From the NCBI RefSeq assembly GCF_019112545.1, contig NW_025064884.1, forward strand, positions 1,500,032 to 1,564,031: a DNA stretch of 64,000 bases. Reading direction: 5' to 3'. The position numbers were made by a program, and so were the translations under genes. This stretch comes from Guyanagaster necrorhizus. Taxonomy: Eukaryota; Basidiomycota; Agaricomycetes; Agaricales; Physalacriaceae. The notes beneath the pieces were generated by a model. The model searched no databases, was not told the DNA's origin, and saw only the letters and a list, made by a program, of their open reading frames with translations. Positions 1-12,425 of the stretch are shown one piece after another; the first letter of the stretch is position 1; every line of letters begins with the position of its first letter.

Positions 1-682
1 CGGAATGATCTCCGATAGTCATCTGGAGTTCTATGAACTCGGTAATCGACCCGGCTTGATTTTTTGTGCCGTCGGCATTATAGACAGGGATTGGGGCGGC
101 AGTGGATCGAGTGGGGAGTTGGTTCTTTAGGACGAACGCCCTGTTAATGGAACTGCCAGTGCATCCGCTATCGATCAGGGCGGTGACAGCATGCATGGTC
201 CTGTTGGTGAGAGTCTCGATTTGAACTTTGGTTGTCAAGTCTCTCCCCAAGGTTTTGGCTCGTCGGATGAACTTGCGGGCCCCTTTTAGTTCATCTAGCC
301 ATTCAAGAGCTCTGCTTCGTTTGGAGCTCTTGAGCCCTTCTACGGCTTCATCCATAACTTCTTCCGCTCTTGTCTGGTGGACCCACCCCCACAGCGTAGC
401 TTTGGCGGATTCCCTGCTAACCGCCTCTCTGATGGCCCTCCAAGTCCATTCAGTTTGAAATGGTTGGAGCCACCTAGTGGGGTCCTCTACCCCTGTTCAG
501 CCCATAGGCGTTTGAGTTTGCTCTTGCAATTCTTCGGTGTGCATGTCAACTGCGGGTATATTCGAATGCTTTTGGTACATAGGCATGGGAGTTACTACAG
601 AAGTACTATCAGTCCGACTAGCGGCTGGAATAGGCACACCGTGAACTTGTATGGCCGACCTAGTGGAATTGCGCACTAGTCA
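1..682 (-). pseudogene. Start of pol of element E (up to the protease), truncated by window edge
   Basis: The minus strand opens in the -1 frame relative to gag, directly after a TGA and overlapping the gag stop by a few bases (about 676-682). It encodes a region matching the N-terminus of pol in A: a tryptophan/alanine-rich helical part, then KKFIRRAKTLGRDLTTK and the aspartic protease segment around 230-120, whose active-site part reads ALIDSGCTGSSIN. KFIRRAK has CGA arginines where A has a TGA, which identifies that stop in A as a CGA to TGA change. Everything downstream of the protease lies outside the window. Confidence 0.8.
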
Positions 683-3600
683 GCCCCCTCTTTTACCTCC
701 TCCACTTTTGTTTCCTTCCTGAGCTCCTCATCTTCTTTCTGCAGCTCGGCGATCTGTGCCCGTATGTCTTCATGGGTTCGTTTCTTTTTTGGGCAGTCTT
801 TTGCCATATGCCCTTTTTGCCCGCAATTGAAGCATTTGCCCTCCTTCTTTATTCTGTCGATGTCCATGGGCTTGCCTGCTCTGGTATAGGTGGTTCCCGT
901 TCCAGTTTTCTGGGCGCTGTAGGTGGGAGTCGTCGAGGGTCCCGGTGATCTCCCGGCAGTTTGCCCCGCCTTGTTCAGGGTTGGTGGAGTTGGCTTTTTG
1001 TTGTAGTCCCCTAGAGTCGACGCCTCTGCTTTCTGCCTTTGTCATTCTTTATACATCTCAATGATCCTTTCCTTCCATTCATCATATCCAACGGGCATCA
1101 ACATTTTGACGCCCATGGCAGAGATCATCATGAGGTAAGAAGAGGGGACCCCTCTCTTGAGGGCTTCCACCATTCTTCCATCATTGGCGATATCTTCCCG
1201 TATGCCGGCCAATTTGGCGAGCCATTCTAGCTCGTCGAAGTAGTCGGTCGCTGCCTTGTCTCCCATCTTGTATTCTTTGATCTTTTGTTTATGAACCTCC
1301 TGTACTGCCAGATCAATAAACTTGTCATTAAGCATCTGCTTAAAGACCGGCCATGAGGGGTATCAGTAGTGCCCCCGAGTGGATGATCGAAAGTTTGGGG
1401 AGATGAGGATCCACCAAGTCTTCACCTTCTCCTCCAGGTACGAGGCAGCGAACGCGACCTTGTTCATGTCAGTCCCAAGGTATCCGATGTACGCCTCGAA
1501 GTATTGTTCACAGTCGACCAGGAATCGGTCGATGTCATCTGAGGCCCCCTTAAAGGGGCGGGGCTTTCGGAGGAGGTCAGGGCGGCATTGGAGGACCTGG
1601 GCATTTTCCGGGAGTGCTCCCATGGGATTGGACCACTTGTCAAAGGGGGGTCGCCGCTATTCGATGGGCGGTCTGGGGAACGAATGGAGGGAGTTGTCAT
1701 CGGCGACGGGGCTTCCCTTGGGTTCTTGGATGCGGATGATAATCCCGTCCCTTACTGTAAATCCTAGTTGTGTAGCCTCAGGGTCATCCTGGGCGGGTTC
1801 CTTCCCTTTTCTGCTTGGTCCGGCCTCGTTGGGGGGGGGCTGTGCCCCTAATAGTCGGCTCTCCCTTCCGGTCCATGGGTTTCGGAAACCTTCGGCTCGT
1901 GGTTCGCTGGGGTGTTTCCTGGCTCGGGTAAGCCGGGAAGCCGTGCTTGGAACTGAGTGTCGGCTGGTTTCGGCGATGCTTCGGATCGAAGGTGCCATGT
2001 ATACGGCTCTTTTCAGAGCGACGGATGGGGTTCGTGGTAACGGTTGGACGTTTACTTGTGGCTGGAATGGGGGCATCGGCCCGAGCGGGTCCTCGGGATG
2101 TCGGCGCCCATATTCTTTCCAGGCGTATTCCGTCACGGCATACTGTAAAATTCATTTTTTCTCCACTGAACCTGCATACCGATATTCAAGTCCTAGGGGA
2201 GTTGCCAGCCAGCGGGCATCTCCCCATAAAAAGAGCATTCCCTGCTCGTATAGCTCTCTGTACTCCTTTTGCCTACTTCTTTCAATCTCCTCCCTCAATG
2301 CTGCCTCATCTGGTCGCTGTCCTGCATATTTCATAAAGTGTCGAGGGTCAAAGGGGCCTTCCTCGCCATCCTCGTCCTCCTCGCTGTCCTCGCTGTCCTC
2401 CCCTAGGAGGGAGCCTGCAAGCTGGTCGGAGGTGAGGGGCTTGAGTCATAGCATCGCCGAGGAGTTCTCCAACGTTACTGGGTCCCACAACTCCTTCGGC
2501 GATGGCTTGGACTGGTACGGGTGGGACTCCGTAGTACCTTGTCCTGCCCGCCACTCTTGCTCTCTCCAGTTCCTCGCTATAGAGGCCGAAGTTTCGGTAG
2601 AACTCTGGAAGGAGGAACTGGTGGGCGACCCGGCTTCCCAGGAATCGTCGGAGGGCGAGGTCGGAGATGTGGGCGTTGTCAGGTACCCGGAGTCCATAGA
2701 CGTCGAGGATGGAGTCGACGTCGGATGCAATGGTGTCTGTTCAGCTAGGATACTGTAAGTCGGGAGAGGGAGGTCCTCCTCCTCTCCTGATGGCCTCACT
2801 CCTGGTGACTGGGCTCCCTGGTCCTGTCCAGGGGTTGTCATCGGTTGGTGGCTCTCTGAAGGGAGACTCAGATCCTGAGGAATGAAGCCCGTACTGCGCG
2901 GGGGAGGCAGAGCCCATCCTCTCTGCGTCTTCTCGTCTCCTTCGCGCTCGTCCCTGTCGGTCGTACTCGGCTTCCTCATACTCCTGCTGGGCTTGTTCCT
3001 GTGTGTACTCGGCGAGCTCTTCTCGAGCTCGCTCTTCTTCTGCTCTACGCTGCTGGGCCTGTTGCTGCTGTCATAGTGCGCTGTCGTAATCAAATGGGAC
3101 GGTAAGGTCCCAGTCCAGGAATACCCTCCGGATAATCCTATCTCTGGCGATTCTCCCCCTCGCGCTGGCTGTGCCAGCCTCTGGCTCGCTCCCGATGTGG
3201 AGATGTCAGAATGGATCTCCGGCTGCTGAGATGGCGATTTCGACGTTGGCATAGTCGGGGTGTATTGTCCTTCCGTGGGGATCCTCGACCCCCAGCCTGC
3301 TGACGGACCTGCTGGAGTCAGTATTCGGCTTGGTGAGCTCATAGAGGGAGTCTCGGGGTGGGTTGGGGGAAGTCCTGGCTCTCAAAGCCACCCGAGAGGC
3401 ATCACGGGAGTCCCGAGCATGGTTTCCAATCCCTGGGGTGCGAGAGGCGGTGGAAGGGTTACTGGGGACTGAAGAGATATCATGGGGGATCTCCGGGGCG
3501 ACCTGAGGGATCGTTGTGGTCCATGGGTTTCGGAACCCTGTGAGATGATGGTTCCGGTTTCTGCTGTCAGGTCATCGAGGAGGGTATCGGTGTCCCTCTT

Positions 3601-3901
3601 CTTCTTGAGGGCTCCCTGTATCCTGGCAGCTATGCCCAGCTTCTGGTACGGGAAACTCCTCCAGCTGGAAGGTCGTTCTGGCGGAGGGGGGGATGTCATG
3701 GAAAGGGAGATCTGGGGTTACGTTTCGGAGGATATGTTGAATCTGCTGGAATGCTTGGTAGTGCCTGACGATCCAAGCGGTGATTGATTGTCACCCTTGG
3801 CAACAAGTGATGATGGCCAAAAGGCTAAGTAGCATTCCAATTATGGAAGCTATTAGGTCAAAGAAGTCGTGGTTTAGGTCGCGGGTTGTAACTGGGGTCA
3901 T
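676..3901 (-). pseudogene. Gag region of element E (leader ORF, ORF1 and gag), broken by TGA codons
   Basis: Translation would begin at ATG 3901 with a 36-codon hydrophobic leader ending at TGA 3793-3791. The same frame then continues as ORF1, which ends in an RG-rich tail near 2348. The +1 frame carries the gag body: an acidic Glu/Asp stretch, a capsid-like part with RPFKGASDDIDRFLVDCEQ, and a CCHC knuckle CFNCGQKGHMAKDC (about 834-793). It ends at TAG 676-678. The stops I can align with A are mostly TGA opposite arginine, so the frames were open in the recent past. ORF1 and gag frames overlap, as in A. This copy cannot make full proteins as it stands. Family assignment is firm; the leader and ORF1 functions are unknown. 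Confidence 0.85.
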
Positions 3902-3957
3902 TCGGTCTCTCAGCACAATTGGGCTTGAGAAAGGGAAGAAAGAAGCTTCGAGCTAAT

Positions 3958-4396
3958 TGTTAGGCCCAAGCGTCATGTGCGGGAATCACGTGGTAAATGA
4001 TTGCACCTCGCACTTCAGGTGAGACAATCGAGTCCTCATTGTTGAAACTCGTGGCGTGTCACAAGGCTGTGCAAGAGCAGCTCAAGGTTAGGATGGTGGT
4101 GTATAAACTTTAGCTCGAAGCTGGGGTATTTCCAGCAAGAGCGTTCATCCTTAAATACCATACGGTTGTCTTCTAATTATACTACGGCTTATTATGTGTG
4201 TCTGTGGTTATGGTGCTCGTTGTCCTTGAGCGTCGCTATCGTACATAAAAAGGGTGATTGTGTGCGTTGTTGGGCACGACTGTTGTAGTGACCTTTTTGG
4301 AAGGTTAGTCGTGCTGACCAAGCTTCCCACAGTCTTGTGCCTTCTGACTCAGCATAAATAGGGGTAAGATCAAGAAAAGAAGGAAAAATCGTAACA
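3958..4396 (-). repeat. 5' LTR of element E (439 bp)
   Basis: On the plus strand the repeat starts TGTTAGG and ends GTAACA, the reverse complement of a TG...CA LTR. Read on the minus strand it has a TATA-like TATTTAA (4157-4151) and, about 35 nt on, the sequence AGCTTCGAGCTAA (4122-4110), the likely transcript start. Just past the LTR the reverse complement of that 13-mer is found exactly (3956-3944), one base from the LTR end. Confidence 0.9.
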
Positions 4397-4883
4397 ACAA
4401 GGTGATCCAGAAGGCAGGGTTATATAATAGTAGAGCCACTGCTAAAGCTGTCATCAAGCTCAGGATCAGGCTGATGAACCAAAGCCCCTTCAACCACATA
4501 TTGTCAGTGGAAAACATAAAGATGGAAGAAGGATCATATGGAAATGCAATGACTGTGTCAATGGCAGCACCACTAGCAAGAACATATTGAATAACCACTA
4601 GCTCAAAAAGAATGGATGCTGTGATTTGAATGTACTCTGGAGAAAGACTCTGGGATGCCTGAGTGACAAAGGATCCATCTTTACAATGGTTAGTGTACAA
4701 TTCAATTGTTGTGGAAAATATGCCAATGTTGTGCTCTGGAATCATTGAGGTATTGGAGCTCTGGAAGTTCCGGCTAACTCCAAACATAGTCACGTGAACA
4801 TTACTTGATGTCATATAAATAGTACACTGCCTTTTGGGAAGCTGTGCAGGTCGGGGTATCCATCCTTTGATTTCAACCTTCAC
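4397..4883 (-). pseudogene. DUF6535 membrane-protein fragment, cut by element E and CpG-stripped
   Basis: The minus strand encodes a segment of the basidiomycete DUF6535 domain: IQITASILFELVVIQ, then a loop, then NMWLKGLWFISLILSLM. Helices and spacing match the other two copies in this window (YTQVSATLLFEIVLIQ and DIWVNGLWSTSLSLSL). The frame runs straight into the LTR of E, so the rest of the gene is missing here or lies beyond the left edge. From about 4410 to 4770 I see no CpG, with CA/TG instead, although E next door is CpG-rich. That signature is shared with the decayed transposons at 37-55 kb. A functional gene is unlikely. The role of DUF6535 is not known. Confidence 0.75.
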
Positions 4884-4905
4884 AACAAATCAATCTTCAT
4901 AAACA

Positions 4906-6071
<1,166 letters not shown>

Positions 6072-8337
6072 ATTTATGATTTGAACCAAAGAGAAGAACA
6101 GCACAGCGCAGGAGTGTACGATTATTATAACGGTTATTAGTCAAGATAAAGTTATGAAATCTGTGTTAACGATAATGTTCCCTTACGTCGGTCTGCTCTG
6201 TCTGTCTAACATTGCAAGTAGTAGTGAAAAGCAGGGTGTTCATGACTGAGTTGCAAGCCGGTTGCAGGCATTCCATTATGCAGGATAAGGTAATAACTTG
6301 GTGAAAAATGAAAAAAAAGGAGGCAGAAGAACTCCTGCTCCTCCAACAAATGAACATTGGCAAAAGCTGGTCATGATGGCACGTGTTGCTTCATTGGATG
6401 GAAACAATATCACTTGGAAAGCTTTTGAGAAAAGTAGCAAAGAAAGAGATGTCGTGTCGATGTACTCTACAAGAAATGAAGACTAACTTTTCTTAAATGA
6501 GTTCAAGCCATCCTTGTTGTCCTTGCGGTACTTGGCATGTTGTAACAGTGCTTGTCATCCTTATCATCTTTGTGCTCCTTGTCATCCAATCAACATCGCC
6601 GTAGGAGCCATCCTCGGATTACTTATTCTTTAATTATCCTTAGATTGGTACTTGCCTGTGCTTACTATCACGGTGTTTTTACTGTACATTAGGTTGCTTG
6701 AAACAGCTTTGATTATCGACGCGCTAAATTTACACCGAAGACACCCGTCATTTGGAGTATTTATCTGTTGTAGCAGAACTTGAACAGATGAAAGTGTTGT
6801 TGAAGGCACTTTTTGACATTTTAGAGCGATGATTTGCCCTGGTGACCGTGGTGTGTCTTTTTATAGGATTATTGTGACCACGCGATTGTCGCGAAAAATT
6901 CCAGATTTTTTTTCCCCCCTCTCGCCGGCATCTTGCTTACGACCGCGATCCCATCCCTTCTTCCATCCATCCTTTTCTTTAATAGATCCCTTTATCCCGT
7001 GAAGCGCACGAATCGAACAATCGACATTTTTAGAAGCATCGTCTACCTCAATCCGGGAGAATGTGTTGCGAGGAGAAAGAAATTGTTTGATTTTTTTCTA
7101 GTGGGAGATGGCCATTCAAGGATAACAACGTGATTTGGGAGGTCTACATCCAGTGAACGACTTATCTTCATAGGGATCGTTGAATCTGATATACGAGACT
7201 AGGAGCTGGCTTTGAAGTCGTCATACCCCTTGGAGCTAGTCGTTTATTCTTTAGAATGACACGATCTTTGCAGGTCGGGAACTTGCCCGCTCCTCAGTCA
7301 AGGAACCGAAATTCGTCGAGGCTTGTCGCTCCAAGTCATAATTTGCTAGTGGAGTTGTGGAAGGTATGACTTTCGGGTATTACCCTATACTTTGAACTTT
7401 CGATCCAGATATCTTCCGTTATTACCATCGAACCAGGCTTTAGCTTACAAAGCTGAAGATCGTGGATAATGAGCACTACCAGGTATAACCCCCCAACGAG
7501 GATGGCCCATGACGAGTCCTCGAGAAACACCGGCCAAAGTGGCTAAGAAATAGACTGATGTAGTCGATGCCCTTTCTCCAACTTTGTGGAGTCTTTCTTT
7601 GAGGGTAGATGCAAGTGGTTTTTTGATTTCGCCGCCTGTTTCCTTTGACTCTTCTATAGGCGATAATGCCTTGAGGGCCCAAATGCTTTTGCCGTGACCT
7701 GTGGAATGGTTGTGGCCCTCACATCATGATAGTACATATGGATCGTCAAGTCACCTGGAACAAGTATTTGCCCAGTTCCATTGTTCGGTAGTACAGACCG
7801 CTGCAAAATTTCCGTTCCCTCTTCATGCGGATCAGCTATTGACTGTAATACAGAGACGACGTTGGTCATGTCTAACCCTGACCCGAAGAGCAATGCCATC
7901 CCAGTCTTTCAGAGGCAATGGAGACAATGATATATTTTGCTAGAAACAGCGAAACGATGGTTACATTCGTATTCGCCCCTGGTTTTTTTTCTTGCAGCGC
8001 AGAATCGGCATGTTGACATATACTACGAAGAAGGAAAGGGTGCTTGCATAAATGGAAGGGTTGTCTTGAAGGCGCGAGACATGGCCTTACTCCATAACTG
8101 TAGGTGGGATCTTGCTCTGGGCACACAAGCTTGTGCTGACCGGAAAAGTACATATCACCATGGAGCTGAGGGCCGTTTCCGAATACCGTTCCCGTCCAGC
8201 TGCGCATGGTTATAAAAACGTGTCCACAGATGGGACAAGTTGATAACGCAGTATGTATATGCTCTATTCCATAAATACATTACGCTTCATGTTCTAGATC
8301 TAGGCCCTCAAGTAGGCTGAAGCAATTTTATACGCCC
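6072..8337. other. 2.3 kb without a gene I can recognise
   Basis: 6072-7330 holds AT-rich sequence and short open stretches with no family resemblance. A 63-codon stretch at 6298-6486 is low-complexity lysine-rich. At about 7336-8210 the minus strand has three partly overlapping open stretches (8207-7872, 7899-7654, 7682-7336) that could be exons of one gene. One frame there reads plausible protein such as GKSIWALKALSPIEE and TTSVYFLATLAG. I could not build a convincing splice model or recognise a domain, so I do not call a CDS. Confidence 0.4.
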
Positions 8338-10102
8338 TTCTCGCTGGACTCATTTGATGTGAATTTAAAGTCACCGGATTTATTCTGCACGCCCGCATCA
8401 TCTTGTTGCAGGCTGACCTCGTCATTGCCGTAGTCGTCAGCCCGAATAGTGTTGATTTGCACCTCGATTCGCGGAGTAGTGTGTGGCTTTTGTTATTGGA
8501 ATAAGATGATTTGCAGCGAGTGACGAAAGTAAAAAGCATACGTTATTGTCTTGGGTCGACATGATGCCGCGGAGACGAGTACTGAAGGTTCGGCGGGCGC
8601 GGTCCTGAAGAGAGTGCGACTCTGCTTCGGTAGAAGCCGGCGTACGCATGCTCTTTCTCGAGTTGAGCGTTGCCAACAGGGAATTGACGTAAACTAGAAA
8701 TAAGGTGTGTTACTGATAGGCGCATATGGCAGCGCTACATTTGACATACATCGACCAACTAGCTGTCAGTCAGTGTCAATATGTGTTGTGAATTATTCAA
8801 ATGCATACTCAAGAAGTAGAATGCAAAGTAAACCAATGTGTTAGGCAGAGCGAGAATCTATAGATATAGTGTAAATGAGTGTTATCACTTTTACTATGGT
8901 ACAAGAAGAAACTTGCGAAAAGAAGAGACGCGCAGGCACATAAAGATGTGAGCATGCCGGTATTGATGGCGAACAACATCTATGACGCATGATTGTATCA
9001 TTCAACCGGATTAAATGGAAGAAGTTAGACCCACCAAACGATTGATAACATTGTTACTCCAGGCAAAACCCGATTTCGCATTGTTAAGGAAGAAACAGAT
9101 GGTAACCGATATGAGAACATCTCCTGCTGCTGCGAACACGTTGACAGACATCGACAGCGCTTTCAATTTCTTGAGGTCGGTGAACGTAGGAAGGTGTGCG
9201 CCACCGACGACGTATGCTATCATGAAGATGTTAGTAGTTCAATATCGAGGGTGCTTTCCTACAACTTACCAACTGAGGTCCCCACTTCTCCCAAAATGAA
9301 AAGTGCCTACGAATAGAAGCTGAGAAAACCTGACGTTGTCGCTACAATAATCATGGACCTACGATGACAGACAGGACTATAGCGTTCTTCCGGACTGGAG
9401 AAGGTCAATTTTATACGAATTTGGTGTTGGAGAACAAAGAGCATACATGTCCAGATACGATACGCGAAGAAACTTTGTACTAAGAATCCCGTGATAGAGT
9501 TGAAGATGACCTCGGCCTACAAAGAGCGAGTTAGGTACATACGGAAAGAAGAAACTGAAAAATGGTGCCGACATATAGAGTCCATACGACGTCTTCGAGT
9601 GCGTTTGTGTCGCCGAAGTGACTGATAGTGTAGTAGTACACTATATAATGAGCACTTCAAGAGACTCGGAAACGACTGAACTCACAAACATGTGTGATCA
9701 AGATTTGATGAACAGTATCACTAAGCCAAGTGAGGAAAACCTATAACATCGTCAATGCACATCATGCCCGTTCCAACGACGGCGAGCTGGACGTACCACG
9801 ACCTTCAGGAATATGCTGTCCCGCCGGTAATTATCAAAGTAATACCACGTCTGCACGCATGAAACTATACAAATGATTGGTTATCTTCTCGCTATATGAC
9901 AGGCAACACTCACCACCCCAGAGCCTAATCACGCGTAGATCCTGTCAGAAACTGAAAACGCTGATGTGGGGAAGCACTTACGCAGCAGCGACGACCATGC
10001 CGATAAAGAGCGCGCCAAATCTAGCGAACACTGAGCATCTCCATACGTTTGAACCACAGTAAATACCTACGTGCTGCCGATTGAAGAAGTTGGAACGGCC
10101 AT
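8338..10102 (-). CDS. DUF6534-type seven-helix membrane protein
   Basis: The start is ATG at 10102: MAVPTSSIGST, spliced (donor GTAGGT, acceptor CGCTAG) to FGALFIGMVVAAA. Further short exons give QTWYYFDNYRRDSIFLKVV, VFLTWLSDTVHQIL, VYYYTISHFGD, then AEVIFNSITGFLVQSFFAYR. Next come NAIVLSVIVG, KALSMSVNVFAAAGDVLI, MLFAINTGMLTSLCA, ILALPNTLVYFAFYFLL and VYVNSLLATLNSRKSMR. A last exon ends ESSEKGV at TAA 8338-8340. The conserved order, the phrase YVNSLLATLNSR and a soluble polar tail are typical of the large DUF6534 family of basidiomycete integral membrane proteins. Their biochemical role is unknown. About eight or nine exons are needed; some inner boundaries are approximate. No breaks were seen in the parts I translated. 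Confidence 0.85.
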
Positions 10103-10706
10103 GTTGGATGCGAACAGGAGAGCCCCAAGAGAGCGAAAAGGCTTGAGAAAGATAGGAATGCGGGCCCATGAAATATAAGATTTTGATAAGATTTTGACTT
10201 TCAGGAGGACCTCCACCTCCTTTCGCAAATTAAACTTCTTAACATCATGAAGAGACCGTCAATGATTGACCGTGTGTGTTTGGGCCCGCGGACCTCCTGA
10301 GGCTAAGAGCGCATTAAGGATGAGAGTACTACAGATCCGTGGGCGTGTACTAGATGAAGGGTTGGCCCTGCCGTTAAGGTTCGTTAGTTGGTCCTCTCTC
10401 GTAGACCTCCTTGAAATATATCGTTTCTTGTATCTTTCCACCAGAGGAGGGGCCGCCTCGCCTAAGGACTTACCCGCGCTGTTCCGCTGGTCGGTACAGC
10501 TCCTAAGGATATAATAATATCAGTATTTGCACGATCGTCATGACCACAAACTTTGAAAGTTTCATAGAAACTCAGCTGGCGATCCCAAAGATTCACCAGA
10601 ATATGTTCTCTCAGCTGCCTTGCGTCGGAGAGATGAACATTCAGCATTGCAACCACTCGACAATTCCTGATAGAAAATTTACACCAGCTCTTTTGCCAGC
10701 AGTCGG
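10103..10706. other. Intergenic, no gene seen
   Basis: This separates the start of the DUF6534 gene from the end of the next minus-strand gene. Open stretches on both strands (such as 10266-10514) show no family resemblance and no supporting splice pattern. The part next to 10102 should contain the promoter of the DUF6534 gene. I see no clear TATA box. Confidence 0.4.
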
Positions 10707-12105
10707 TTATTCCTCGTCTTCGTCATAGGACTCATCCTCATCTTCTCGCTGAATTACAACGAGCTGCGCGTTCTCCTTAATGCCGCAGTCCGTCATAGTT
10801 GCATCATTGTCACATTCAAACTCTTCCACACTTTCGGTGCCGTCTTCAACGAACTTGACGATATGAATCAATCTGGCCCTATTCGAAATTTTCAAAATTA
10901 GAATGAAACAAGATCTCTACCGAGAGAGGGGCGACTCACGTGTCGAAGGGAATCCCGAACGATTTGCAAACACCATAAAGAACTTTCTTGACTTGATATC
11001 TTCCGCGAGTCTTCAATCTGGCCCCTTGGCAAACCTCAGGTCCTGTAACGGTGACCTCGAAGTGTTTGTCAGGGTCTTCTCCAGTGGTTTGAGGTCCTGG
11101 TTCCTCATCTGAATAGACGATAAGATGCATCAGATTCTAGGGGCGCTAATAACGGACATACAGCGGTCTTTCCTGGGGGACGGATTCCTAGCCCTTAAGC
11201 TAGAAGCTTGCGTCACACTATGAGCAACAACGCGATATTCAAGTAGAAAAGAACATATACAACCTTCTTTCCTTGGCGACATGTTAAGTCCACCCGGACC
11301 AGAAGCCTTCGGTGGCACGATCCCTTCGATTTCCTGCTTGACGATCACCATGCTCTGATCTGCCATGAACACTTGAAAACACTTGCAATTAGATCTCTAG
11401 ATTGTAGGCACCAGACAATGGTTCACCCTTTCTCCTGTTTGGTCGTTCAGCGTCTGATTTTTCAACGTGGTCCCAGGAATGGCCAGTTTCTTGACTCGAG
11501 GAGCTTGGTGGCTCTGTGGCATTTGTTTCTCCATTCTCCTGGCCTTTCTCTCCCTCCAGGTGGTCATCGCTTGCGAATAGTTCCGCCGCCTTGACAACTT
11601 TCTCCGCGCGTGTCGGCAAGTCAGATGGCTCGTATTTTATTGCCGTGGGAATCTGTCTTTCTGTGAGGACTGGGGAAGCGTTTTCCCTAACAAAATGCCC
11701 TTTTCCTTTGTCTGATCAGGACATTAGCATCAAATTGTACAATCATGAAATGTACGCACCGCTGCTCCGAGGAGAAAGAATAATATTGATTTCATCCAAA
11801 AATGGCGCCATGGCTTCGTAGGCATCTTCATCGACTTCGATCTCTCTCCCACGACAGACATCCAATGTGGAGACGCGTAGAACGGCGTCAGCGTTATGCG
11901 GGATATTGAATTTAAGTCGTAAAGCGTTGATCATTTCCTTTGGTGGATGATGGATAGGTATAAAAAAACGAGCGTAAAACGCGAGACTCACTTCATACGT
12001 TTCGCGACGTCTCATGAACACGGCTCTCTGCTCGAAGCAGAACAAGAGCACTGGAACGTTCTTTGTTGAGTCAGGTAAGAAGGGATTGGAGATGTGTAGG
12101 CGCAT
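10707..12105 (-). CDS. Unrecognised acidic protein with two possible ubiquitin-like segments
   Basis: Start ATG 12105 gives MRLHISNPFLPDSTKNVPVL and then RRRETYE, spliced by GTGAGT to EMINALRLKFNIPHNADAVL and VCRGREIEVDEDAYEAMAPF. A middle part is hydrophilic and low-complexity (EKGQENGETNATEPPSSSSQ). Later exons read MADQSMVIVKQEIEGIVPP, then DKHFEVTVTGPEVCQGARLK, GRYQVKKVLYGVCKSFGI and RLIHIVKFVEDGTESVEEFE. The end is acidic, DEDESYDEDEE, at TAA 10707-10709. The N-terminal and C-terminal parts each look like a beta-grasp pattern (strand, helix, acidic loop), which is why I suggest ubiquitin-like folds; this is inference. At least five exons are needed and inner boundaries are approximate. 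No known name can be attached. Confidence 0.65.
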
Positions 12106-12425
12106 GGATATATAGAGTGAAGGGTGTAAGAAAGATTCTTGGAAGAAGTATGAAGTACAAGAAAAACGTAAACAAGTTCAAAACGCGTGCCAGAACCTCA
12201 TGAATGATCACGTGGTATCTCCATATAAATTAAATATATTAATTGAAGAAGTAATTCCGTACCATATACTGAAGGCGAAAACTGATAAGAGTCGGACACG
12301 CTACGTTTCGCTTGTGCTACAGAGTAATACTTAAGCTCTGATCGCCTAGAAATCCTGAATAATTAATCCTGCTGCCTTGCTACCACGTATGCACAACATT
12401 TAAATATACAAAGGTATCAAAAATA

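Larger units (their letters stand above)
1..4396 (-). mobile_element. Element E: chromovirus-type Ty3/Gypsy retrotransposon, 5' part, cut by window edge
   Basis: On the minus strand this holds, in transcription order, a 5' LTR (4396-3958), a primer site, a leader ORF, a long gag region with a CCHC knuckle and the start of pol up to the protease region. It then runs off the left edge of the window. It aligns along its length with the complete element A (55250-63347), so it belongs to the same or a sister family. Unlike B, C and D it is still rich in CpG. Its frames are nevertheless broken, mostly by TGA where A has CGA or another arginine codon (for example HY-TGA-YPSW against HYRYPSW). One TAG, near 1660, replaces a TGG. 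It lies in a CpG-poor DUF6535 fragment, so it arrived after that fragment had decayed. The other target-site duplication is outside the window. Confidence 0.93.

Noticed and set aside
1379..2758. A 459-codon plus-strand open frame across the gag region of element E
   Set aside because: It is antisense to gag. CGA/TCG-rich codons of gag leave the opposite strand open. The minus strand aligns with A and B and this one has no family resemblance.
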